64,000 nucleotides of DNA, from the NCBI GenBank assembly GCA_037127255.1, contig JBANSL010000003.1, positions 46,001,314 to 46,065,313 on the forward strand, read 5' to 3'. The notes under the pieces were generated by a model. It saw only the letters and a program-made list of their open reading frames with translations, had not been told where the DNA came from and searched no databases. Below, piece after piece: positions 50,714 through 58,827 of this stretch. Every line of letters starts with the position of its first letter. Within the stretch, counting starts at the first letter, position 1. Source of the DNA: Persicaria tinctoria. Taxonomy: Eukaryota; Streptophyta; Magnoliopsida; Caryophyllales; Polygonaceae. The translations under genes were made by a program, and so were the position numbers.

Positions 50714-53482
50714 GCTGGAGTTTCGCTCCGTGTCGGGCCTCCGATCGAAGCTGCGTTCTCGGAGATGAAGTTTTATTTAAGTCCCAAAGACGCTGGAGCT
50801 TGGCTCCGCGTCGGGACTCCGATCGAAACTGCTTTCTCGGAGATTAAGTTTTATTTAAGTCCCAAAGACGCTGGAACTTGGCTCCGCGTCGGGCCTCTGA
50901 TCGAAGCTGCGGTCTCGGAGATGAAGTTTTATTTAAGTCCCAAAGACGCTGGAGCTTGGCTCCGTAACGGGCCTCCGATCGAAGCTGCATTCTCGGAGAT
51001 GAAGTTTTATTTAAGTCCCAAAGACGCTAGAGCTTGGCTCCGCGTCGAGCCTCTGGTCGAAGCTGCGTTCTCGGAGATGAAGTTTTATTTAAGTCCCAAA
51101 GACGCTGGAGTTTGGCTCCGCGTCAGGCCTCCGATCGAAGTTGCGTTCTAGGAGATGAAGTTTTATTTAAGTCCCAAAGACGCTGGAGCTTGGCTCCGCG
51201 TCGGGCCTCCGATCGAAACTGCTTTCTCGGAGATGAAGTTTTATTTAAGTCCCAAAGACGTTGTAGCTTGGCTCCGCGTCGGGCCTCCGATCGAAGCTGC
51301 ATTCTCGGAGATGAAGTTTTATTTAAGTCCCAAAGACGCTGGAGCTTGGCTCCGCGTCGAGCCTCTGGTCGAAGCTGCGTTCTCGGAGATGAAGTTTAAT
51401 TAAGTCCCAAAGACGCTGGAGTTTGGCTCCGCGTCAGGCCTCCGATCGAAGTTGCGTTCTAGGAGATGAAGTTTTATTTAAGTCCCAAAGACGCTGGAGC
51501 TTGGATCCGCGTCGGGCCTCCGATCGAAACTGCTTTCTCGGAGATGAAGATTTATTTAAGTCCCAAAGACGTTGTAGCTTGGCTCCGCGTCGGGCCTCCG
51601 ATCGAAGCTGCGTTCTCGGAGATGAAGTTTTATTTAAGTCCCAAAGACGCTGGAGCTTGGCTCCGCTTTGGGCCTCCGATCGAAACTGCGTTCTCGGAGA
51701 TGAAGTTTTATTTAAGTCCCAAAGCCTCCGATCGAAACTGCGTTCTCGGAGATGAAGTTTTATTTAAGTCCCAAAGCCTCCGATCGAAACTGCGTTCTCG
51801 GAGATGAAGTTTTATTTAAGTCCCAAAGACGCTGGAGCTTGGCTCCGCGTCGGGCCTCTGGTCGAAGTTGCGTTCTCGGAGATGAAGTTTTATTTAAGTC
51901 CCAAAGACGCTGGATCTTGGCTCCATGTCGGGCCTCCGATCGAAGCTGCGTTCTCGGAGATGAAGTTTTATTTAAGTCCCAAAGACGCTGTAGCTTGGCT
52001 CCATGTCGGCCCTCCGATCGAAACTGCGTTCTCGGAGATGAAGTTTTATTTAAGTCCCAAAGACGCTGGAGCTTGGCTCCGTGTCGGGCCTCCGATCGAA
52101 GCTGGGTTCTCGGAAATGAAGTTTTATTTAAGTCTCAAAGACGCTGGAGCTTGGCTCCGCGTCAGGCCTCTGATCGAAACTGCGTTTTCGGAGATGAAGT
52201 TTTATTTAAGTCCCAAAGACGCTGGAGCTTGGCTCCGCGTCGAGCCTCTGGTCGAAGCTGCGGTCTCTCAGATGAAGTTTTATTTAAGTCCCAAAGACGC
52301 TGGAGCTTGGCTCCGCGTCGGGCCTCTGGTCGAAGTTGCGTTCTCGGAGATGAATTTTTATTTAAGTCCCAAAGACGCTGGAGCTTGGCTCCGTGTCGGG
52401 CCTCCGATCGAAGCTGCGTTCTCGGAGATGAAGTTTTATTTAATTCCCAAAGACGCTGGAGCTTGGCTCCGCGTCGAGACTCCGATCGAAACTGCTTTCT
52501 CGGAGATTAAGTTTTATTTAAGTCCCAAAGACGCTGGAGCTTGGCTCCGCGTCGGGCCTCTGATCGAAGCTGCGGTCTCGGAGATGAAGTTTTATTTAAG
52601 TCCCAAAGACGCTCGAGCTTGGCTCCGTAACGGGCCTCCGATCGAAGCTGCCTTCTCGGAGATGAAGTTTTATTTAAGTCCCAAAGACGCTGGATTTTGG
52701 CTCCGCGTTGAGCCTCTGGTCGAAGCTGCGTTCTCGGAGATGAAGTTTTATTTAAGTCCCAAAGACGCTGGAGTTTGGCTCCGCGTCAGGCCTCCGATCG
52801 AAGTTGCGTTCTAGGAGATGAAGTTTTATTTAAGTCCCAAAGACGCTGGAGCTTGGCTCCGTGTCGGGCCTCCGATCGAAGCTGCGTTCTCGGAGATGAA
52901 GTTTTATTTAAGTCCCAAAGACGTTGTAGCTTGGCTCCGCGTCGGGCCTCCGATCGAAGCTGCATTCTCGGAGATGAAGTTTTATTTAAGTCCCAAAGAC
53001 GCTGGAGCTTGGCTCCGCGTCGAGCCTCTGGTCGAAGCTGCGTTCTCGGAGATGAAGTTTAATTAAGTCCCAAAGACGCTGGAGTTTGGCTCCGCGTCAG
53101 GCCTCCGATCGAAGTTGCGTTCTAGGAGATGAAGTTTTATTTAAGTCCCAAAGACGCTGGATCTTGGCTCCGCGTCGGGCCTCCGATCGAAACTGCTTTC
53201 TCGGAGATGAAGTTTTATTTAAGTCCCAAAGACGTTGTAGCTTGGCTCCGCGTCGGGCCTCCGATCGAAGCTGCATTCTCGGAGATGAAGTTTTATTTAA
53301 GTCCCAAAGACACTGGAGCTTGGCTCCGTAACGGGCCTCCGATCGAAGCTGCTTTCTCGGAGATGAAGTTTTATTTAAGTCCCAAAGACGCTGGAGCTTA
53401 GCTCCGTGTCGAGCCTCTGGTCGAAGCTGCGTTCGCGGAGATGAAGTTTTATTTAAGTCCCAAAGACGCTGGAGCTTTGCTC

Positions 53483-56400
53483 CGTGTCGAGCCTCCGATT
53501 GAAGCTGCGTTCTCGGAGATGAAGTTTTATTTAAGTCCCAAAGACGCTGGAGCTTGGCTCCGTGTCGGGCCTCCAATCGAAGCTGCGTTCTCGGAGATGA
53601 AGTTTTATTTAAGTCCCAAAGACACTGGAGCTTGGCTCCGTAACGGGCCTCCGATCGAAGCTGCTTTCTCGGAGATGAAGTTTTATTTAAGTCCCAAAGA
53701 CGCTGGAGCTTGGCTCCGCGTCGGGCCTCTGATCGAAGCTGCGGTCTCGGAGATGAAGTTTTATTTAAGTCCCAAAGACGCTGGAGCTTGGCTCCGCGTC
53801 GGGCCTCTGGTCGAAGTTGCGTTCTCGGAGATGAAGTTTTATTTAAGTCCCAAAGACGCTGGAGTTTGGCTCCGCGTCGAGCCTCTGGTCGAAGCTGCGT
53901 TCTCGGAGATGAAGTTTAATTAAGTCCCAAAGACGCTGGAGTTTGGCTCCGCGTCAGGCCTCCGATCGAAGTTGCGTTCTAGGAGATGAAGTTCTATTTA
54001 AGTCCCAAAGACGCTGGAGCTTGGCTCCGCGTCGGGACTCCGATCGAAACTGCTTTCTCGGAGATGAAGTTTTATTTAAGTCCCAAAGACGTTGTAGCTT
54101 GGCTCCGCGTCGGGCCTCCGATCGAAGTTGCGTTCTCGGAGATGAAATTTTATTTAAGTCCCAAAGACGCTAGAGCTCGGCTTCGGTTAGGATCTCCGAT
54201 CGATGCTGCGTTCTCGGAGATGAAGTTTTATGTAAGTCCCAAAGATGCTGGAGCTTGGCTCCGTGTCGAGCCTCCGATCGAAGCTGCTTTCTCGGAGATT
54301 AAGTTTTATTTAAGTCCCAAAGACGCTGGAGCTTGGCTCCGCGTCGGGCCTCTGATCGAAGTTGCGGTCTCGGAGATGAAGTTTTATTTAAGTCCCAAAG
54401 ACGCTGGAGCTTGGCTCCGCGTCGGGCCTTTGGTCGAAGTTGCGTTCTCGGAGATGAAGTTTTATTTAAGTCCCAAAGACGCTGGAGCTTGGCTCCGTGT
54501 CGGGCCTCCGATCGAAGCTGCGTTCTCGGAGATGAAGTTTTATTTAAGTCCCAAAGACGCTGGAGCTTGGCTCCGCGTCGGGCCTCCGATCGAAGTTGCG
54601 TTCTCGGAGATGAAGTTTTATTTAAGTCCCAAAAACGGTGTAGCTTCGCTCCGCGTCAGGCCTCCGATCGAAGCTGCGTTCTCGGAGATGAAGTTTTATT
54701 TAAGTCCCAAAGACGCAAGAGCTTGGCTCTGCGTCGGGCCTCCAATCGAAGTTGCGTTCTCGGAGACAAAGTTTTATTTAAGTCCCCAAGACGCAGGAGC
54801 TTTGCTCCGTGTCGAGCCTCCGATCGAAGCTGTGTTCTCGGAGATGAAGTTTTATTTAAGTCCCAAAGACGCTGTAGCTTGGCTCCATGTCGGCCCTCCG
54901 ATCGAAACTGCGTTCTCGGAGATGAAGTTTTATTTAAGTCCCAAAGACGCTGGAGCTTGGCTCCGTGTCGGGCCTCCGATCGAAGCTGGGTTCTCGGAAA
55001 TGAAGTTTTATTTAAGTCTCAAAGACGCTGGAGCTTGGCTCCGCGTCAGGCCTCTGATCGAAACTGCGTTTTCGGAGATGAAATTTTATTTAAGTCCCAA
55101 AGACGCTAGAGCTCGGCTTCGGTTCGGATCTCTGATCGATGTTGCGTTCTTGGAGATGAGGTTTTATTTAAGTCCCAAAGACGCTGGAGCTTGGCTCCGT
55201 GTCGAGCCTCCGATCGAAGCTGCTTTCTCGGAGATTAAGTTTTATTTAAGCCCCAAAGACGTTGGAGCTTCGCTCCGCGTCGGGCCTCCGATCGAAGCTG
55301 CGGTCTCGGAGATGAAGTTTTATTTAAGTCCCAAAGACGCTGGAGCTTGGCTCCGTGTCGAGCCTCTGATCGAAGCTGCGGTCTCGGAGATGAAGTTTTA
55401 TTTAAGTCCCAAAGACGCTGGAGCTTGGCTCCGCTTTGGGCCTCCGATCGAAACTGCATTCTCAAAGATGAAGTTTTATTTAAGTCCCAAAGCCTCCGAT
55501 CGAAACTGCGTTCTCGGAGATGAAGTTTTATTTAAGTCCCAAAGACGCTGGAGCTTGGCTCCGTGTCGGGCCTCCGATCGAAGCTGTGTTCTCGGAGATG
55601 AAGTTTTATTTAAGTCCCAAAGACGCTGGAGCTTGGCTCCGCGTCGGGCCTCTGGTCGAGGCTGCGTTCTCGGAGATGAAGTTTTATTTCAGTCCCAAAG
55701 ACGCTGGAGCTTGGCTCCGTGTCGGGCCTCCGATCGAAGCTGCGTTCTCGGAGATGAAGTTTTATTTAAGTCCCAAAGACGCTGGAGCTTGGCTCAGCGT
55801 CGGGCCTCTAGTCGAAGCTGCGTTCTCGGAGATGAAGTTTTATTTAAGTCCCAAAGACGCTGGAGCTTGGCTCCGTGTCGGGCCTCCGATCGAAGTTGCG
55901 TTCTCGGAGATGAAGTTTTATTTAAGTCCCAAAGACGGTGTAGCTTGGCTCCGCGTCGGGCCTCTGGTCGAAGCTGCATTCTCGGAGATGAAGTTTTATT
56001 CAAGTCCCAAAGACGCTGGAGCTTGGCTCCGAGTCGGGCCTCCGATCGAAGTTGCGTTCTCGGAGATGAAGTTTTATTTAAGTCCCAAAGACGCTGGAGC
56101 TTGGCTCCGCGTCGGGCCTCTGATCGAAGTTGCGTTCTCGGAGATGAAGTTTTATTTAAGTCCCAAAAACGGTGTAGCTTGGCTCCGCGTCAGGCCTCCG
56201 ATCGAAGCTGCGTTCTCGGAGATGAAGTTTTATTTAAGTCCCAAAGACGCAGGAGTTTGGCTCCGCGTCGGGCCTCCAATCGAAGCTGCGTTCTCGGAGA
56301 TAAAGTTTTATTTAAGTCCCAAAGACGCAGGATGATACGGGGTTAGCCGTGGGTTGGTCCGATCTTCGACAACAAGCAAGAACTAAACAAGAAACAAGAA

Positions 56401-56497
56401 CGCAGCAATGTAAGACTCAAGAAACACCAAGAACTCGATCAAGAATTGATCAAGAACTCCAAGAAAGACACGAAACAGCAAGAACAAAGGGAAAGAC
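53483..56497 (+). repeat. Array-edge block, copy 2 (at the true array end)
   Basis: This is the right copy of the block at 47855-50713. It ends the satellite at 56332 and includes the first 165 bp of the flanking minus-strand LTR (56333-56497). Beyond 56497 the two copies diverge: this copy continues into the full LTR while the left copy returns to satellite. It holds two extra monomers relative to copy 1 between about 55235 and 55794. Confidence 0.85.
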
Positions 56498-56864
56498 ACG
56501 ACATTTAATGGAAAGAATGGAAAGACACGACCTGATATGGACTGAGTCGATCTATGCAGCGCAAGATAAAGACCCCAGGCCTCCTCAGAGGGTAGGAACC
56601 AATACCAATGCCTACACAACCCGCCTCTACAATCCGACACAATCAAGCGGACAACTTGAAGCACCAGAAGGGGGCTTGTGGATACTAGATTCACCAAGTC
56701 TTGCGAAGTTGATGAACGGCAAAGCAAACCAAGCTAGATCAATACCAATAGTTTCAATTGAAGAGCACAGCTCTATTCAATCGACAAACACTCATTGTGT
56801 TTCACACAAAAAGAGAGAATTCTAATTCATTATAATCTGAATTGTTCTACATGAGGGTGATCGA

Positions 56865-56873
56865 CTTATATAG
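56865..56873 (-). promoter_or_regulatory. LTR TATA box (minus strand)
   Basis: On the minus strand the motif CTATATAAG lies about 500 bp into the LTR, at the position where the other LTR copies of this window also carry TATATAT. It is the expected U3 promoter element. Activity cannot be judged from sequence. Confidence 0.6.
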
Positions 56874-57232
56874 TCATCACATAGGCCTGTTGGGCCGAAA
56901 ATAATAAAAGAACTAAATAAACTAACAACTTATGGAATTAATAAAATAACATCTAAAGTTCCCTAAAATAACTTAAGTAAGAAAGTTGCTAAAATAGGAA
57001 ATACTATAATGTTCAAGACTTGACAAAATCCCGTCAAAATCAGCAGCAGCTCAAAGAATGTGGATTTCGGCCAAGCTATAGGACGAATCTGGAAAAACCT
57101 TCAACAGCAAAGTTGTAGATCTCTTCGTCCTGGTTCCAACAAGATATGGCACGCCTCAATCCGATAAATATTGAATCCGTACGACCCATTTTACAGAGAC
57201 GTCGAAAAGCTGTCAAACTTCTGAACGAGAGT

Positions 57233-57370
57233 CTAAAACGTGATTAATCCAAGCTTGCACCTTTGGAGCATCTCCCATGGTGGAGCCTTCTTCTTCCTCT
57301 TGAGGATGACTTCCTTCTCACGAGCTCGAATCATAGGTGTGTCCGGAGGTATCTTGGATGGTCCCGCATC
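57233..57370 (-). pseudogene. Pol C-terminal tail encoded in minus-strand LTR
   Basis: From the second base of the LTR an open frame of 45 codons reads on the minus strand, starting DAGPSK, containing DTPMIRAR and a basic KRKKKAPPW segment, and ending at a TAG at 57233-57235. DAGP...TRAR-type endings are familiar at the C-terminus of plant Ty3/gypsy polyproteins, so this is probably where pol would run into its 3' LTR in an intact element. No start codon or upstream pol is attached here. It matches the frame at 63363-63524, so both LTRs belong to one subfamily. Confidence 0.6.
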
Positions 57371-57499
57371 AAGAAGCTTCAGAGAGACTCATTCCAATTC
57401 GTCACTCATGCTTTGTTCTCGAGCAAGGTTCAACTCCCCGAGCCTACATTGAAGACATACATGTGCATTGGAGCACAAATGGAGGCCGAGCCACCTTAG
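57371..57499 (+). pseudogene. Pol-like C-terminal tail in LTR fragment
   Basis: An open stretch starting KKLQRDSF, containing FSSKVQLPEPTLKTYMC and ending EAEPP before TAG at 57497-57499. It is the same coding tail as in the LTR at 57757, but without the DAGP and TRARA start, lost with the LTR's first 75 bp. This copy keeps a clean stop, so it shows the likely natural end of the frame in this subfamily. Confidence 0.55.
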
Positions 57500-57755
57500 A
57501 GCAAGCCTTGGCCGAAATTACTAAGTGTTATTCCCCATTTTCAGCTTAAGTGTTCTATTGGGCTGAATTGGGCTTTTCTAGTCATTCTTTTTAGAGACCT
57601 TATTTACTTATGTTTTTAGATGTTATTTTATTAGGCCCAATAAGTTATTAAGTTTATGTCATGTTATTATTTTCGGCCAGAACTAGGAGTAAGGCCTATA
57701 TATATTTTCGATTCATCCTTGTAACAACTTGGAACATTCATAATACAAAAAGTAT
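57372..57755 (+). mobile_element. Truncated plus-strand LTR fragment
   Basis: This 384-bp piece aligns with the interior of the LTR at 57756-58812, beginning at its AGAAGCTTCAGAGAG (about 75 bp in) and running past the TATA box (TATATATAT, 57697-57706) to the start of R. It lacks both LTR ends. Its left edge is cut by the terminus of the minus-strand LTR and its right edge by the start of the next LTR (TGATGCGGG at 57756). It is thus the oldest layer of the nest: an LTR that received insertions on both sides or was rearranged there. Confidence 0.8.
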
Positions 57756-57756
57756 T

Positions 57757-58002
57757 GATGCGGGACCATCTTCTACAGCTCCAGACACACCCATCATACT
57801 TGGAGAAGGACCAATGACTCGAGCTAGAGCTAAGAAGCTTCAGAGAGACTCATTCAACTTTGTGGGTCATGCTTTGTTCTCGAGCAAGGTTCAACTCCCC
57901 GAGCCTACATTGAAGACATATATGTGCATGAAGAGGCCGAGCCACCTTAGAGGATGCTTAGGCCGAATTTTATTAAGTGTTATGTCTAATTTCAGCTTAT
58001 GA
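57757..58002 (+). pseudogene. Pol-like C-terminal tail in 5' LTR
   Basis: The frame opens DAGPSSTAPDTP, then PMTRARAKKLQRDSFNF, a signature of plant Ty3/gypsy polyprotein ends, then FSSKVQLPEPTLKTYMC. Compared with the fragment at 57371-57499, a small deletion after YMC puts the natural stop out of frame, so reading continues to a TGA at 58000-58002. In a 5' LTR this stretch is not translated as part of pol; the 3' LTR copy would be. Confidence 0.55.
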
Positions 58003-58150
58003 ACATTATTGGGCTGAATTGGGCTTTTATTAGTTATTCGTTTTAAAACCTTATTTACTTATGTTCTTAGGATGATTTAATTAGGCCCATTAGTTATTTA
58101 ATCTATCCTATTCTATCTAGTTAGAATCGGCCAGAACTCAGCCTTATGGC

Positions 58151-58157
58151 TATATAT
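58151..58157 (+). promoter_or_regulatory. LTR TATA box (plus strand)
   Basis: TATATAT about 400 bp into the LTR, within GGCTATATATGTCG. The same position in the other copies reads CCTATATATATTTTCG (57695-57710) and TCTATATATTTCG (63849 on), so the motif is conserved while flanks vary. It is the likely U3 core promoter of this element. Confidence 0.6.
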
Positions 58158-58815
58158 GTCGATTCCTTTCATTGAATACAATTGGAACTTTTATGAATAC
58201 AATTCTCTCATATTGAGTGAAAACACATCGAGTGTTTGTTGATTCAACTAGAGCAGTGCTCGTTGGTGATCGATTGATACATATCTCAGCTTGGTTTGCT
58301 TTGCCGTTCATCAACTTCGCAAGACTTGGTGAATCTAGTATCCACAAGCCCCCTTCTGGTGCTTCAAGTTGTCCGCTTGATTGTGTCGGATTGTAGAGGC
58401 GGTTTGTGTAGGCATTGGTATTGGTTCCTACCCTCTGAGGAGGTCTGGGGTCTTTATCTTGCGCTGCATAGATCGACTCAGTCCATAACAGGTCGTGTCT
58501 TTCCATTCTTGCATTCAATTTCGAGTCTTTATCTATCTTTGTCGAGTCTTTATTCTTCTTGTTAGTGTCGACATCAATAACAGCCCTGTTCTTGGTGTTC
58601 TTGTCGAGTTCTTGATCGATCTTGCATGTTCTTGGTCGAATCTTGAGAGTCTTGCATTGTTCTTGTTTGTTCTTGCTGCGTTTCTTGAGTTCTTGTTGGA
58701 ATCTTGATCATTCTTGACTGTTTCTTGCAGATCTCGAATCATCTTGTTGAGTCTTTCTTTAGTTCTTGCTTGTTGTCGAAGATCGGACCACCAAACGGCT
58801 AACCCCGTATCAAAT

Positions 58816-58827
58816 TGGTATCAGAGC
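58816..58827 (+). promoter_or_regulatory. Primer-binding site (initiator tRNA-Met)
   Basis: TGGTATCAGAGC lies three bases after the LTR end (58812). It is the usual plant LTR-retrotransposon PBS complementary to the 3' end of initiator methionine tRNA, where minus-strand DNA synthesis starts. It fixes the LTR boundary and the plus orientation of the element. Confidence 0.93.

Larger units (their letters stand above)
26563..53985 (+). repeat. Recurrent 77-bp monomers (19 copies)
   Basis: Nineteen monomers lack one T and read ATGAAGTTTAATTAAGTCCC. They start at 26563, 27342, 29499, 31500, 33735, 35892, 38360, 39605, 41762, 43373, 45166, 46023, 46334, 46879, 47736, 48281, 51389, 53052 and 53909. 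Each creates a TAATTAA segment that ends the main plus-strand frame. Most are preceded by the GAGCCTCTGGTCGAAG variant and followed by the GGAGTTTGGCTCC / CGTCAGGCCTCC variant, so the set marks one higher-order-repeat position. Confidence 0.9.
28745..55519 (+). repeat. Recurrent 52-bp short monomers (11 copies)
   Basis: Eleven monomers share a 26-bp central deletion joining CCCAAAG to CCTCCGATCG. They start at 28745, 29810, 31811, 34202, 36203, 40930, 42073, 49840, 51700, 51752 and 55468. Nearly all follow a monomer with CCGCTTTGGGCCTCC. The copies at 51700 and 51752 are adjacent, so the short monomer was itself duplicated once. Spacings decompose into 78s, one 52 and a few one-base-short monomers; for example 2001 = 25x78+52-1 appears twice. 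Confidence 0.95.
1..56332 (+). repeat. 78-bp tandem satellite array
   Basis: One satellite family fills this stretch head to tail in one orientation. It is already running at base 1, so its left edge is outside the window. Taking the monomer from its ATGAAG, it reads ATGAAGTTTTATTTAAGTCC, then CAAAGACGCTGGAGCTTGG, then CTCCGCGTCGGGCCTCCGAT, then CGAAGCTGCGTTCTCGGAG, 78 bp in all. My base count gives about 55% GC, with roughly eight CpG sites packed into the 3' 50 bp. Variant monomers differ by point changes (GGG/GAG/AGG in GGGCCTCC, GCT/GTT in GACGCT, GCG/GCA/GGG in CTGCG). Spacings between variant monomers fit sums of 78, 50, 52, 77, 79 and 22 bp. The only foreign sequence in it is 50549-50713. 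I see no gene, RNA gene or promoter in the array. Confidence 0.98.
26563..56332 (+). repeat. Satellite domain 2 (52/77-bp-monomer type)
   Basis: The right part of the array has no 50-bp monomers. It carries 77-bp monomers (TTTAATTAAG in place of TTTTATTTAAG), 52-bp monomers (CCCAAAGCCTCCGATCG), and variants such as GGCTCCGTAACGGGCC and CGTCAGGCCTCCGATCGAAG followed by TTGCGTTCTAGG. The domain is interrupted once, at 50549-50713, by a retrotransposon LTR end. It terminates at 56332 on an LTR terminus. Variant order is strongly repeated at kilobase scale (4392, 1793, 1402 and 5628/5784 bp), indicating recent amplification of multi-monomer blocks. Confidence 0.85.
56333..57371 (-). mobile_element. 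Ty3/gypsy LTR, minus strand, at array edge
   Basis: A 1039-bp LTR read on the minus strand starts TGATGCGGGACC at 57371 and ends CCCCGTATCA at 56333. The same termini bound the plus-strand LTR at 57756-58812, and start and end form an imperfect inverted repeat (8 of 10). Its U3 begins with a short pol-like reading frame and has a TATA box at 56865-56873. The U5 end is rich in TTCTTG on its own strand. No PBS lies to its left (satellite) and no polypurine tract to its right (another LTR). The 5-bp flanks CAGGA and AGAAG do not match, so it is not a clean solo LTR. Confidence 0.85.
57756..58812 (+). mobile_element. 5' LTR of the plus-strand Ty3/gypsy element
   Basis: A 1057-bp LTR from TGATGCGGGACC to CCCCGTATCA, followed three bases later by a primer-binding site, which makes it a 5' LTR. 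U3 carries a pol-like tail frame (57757-58002) and a TATA box (58151-58157). The stretch from about 58288 to 58515 is almost identical to the minus-strand LTR (three differences in about 225 bp that I counted), while the preceding U3/R part is much more diverged. U5 from 58500 to 58770 is a TTCTTG/TCGAGT-rich tract. The five bases before it are AGTAT (57751-57755), the expected target-site duplication; its partner is not in view. Confidence 0.88.

Noticed and set aside
1..56332. CRISPR array
   Set aside because: There is no repeat/spacer alternation; the whole 78 bp recurs and differences are scattered point changes. The flanks are plant-type retrotransposon sequence.
1..56332. Satellite derived from the neighbouring retroelement
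   Set aside because: Beyond the AAAGAC microhomology I see no stretch of the leader, LTR or coding region resembling the monomer; the missing integrase/3' region was not available for comparison.
56349..56825. Protein-coding frame MGWSDLRQQART... (also at 50565-50768)
   Set aside because: It lies antisense within the LTR U5 and R regions; the open frame comes from the CAAGAA-rich tract. The shorter copy exists only because that LTR end was duplicated.
56333..57371. Simple solo LTR with target-site duplication
   Set aside because: The flanking 5-mers CAGGA and AGAAG do not match, and one flank is satellite while the other is an LTR.
57240..57549. Small overlapping plus-strand frames across the LTR/LTR junction
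   Set aside because: They cross the boundary of two oppositely oriented LTRs and are antisense to the pol-like tail on one side.
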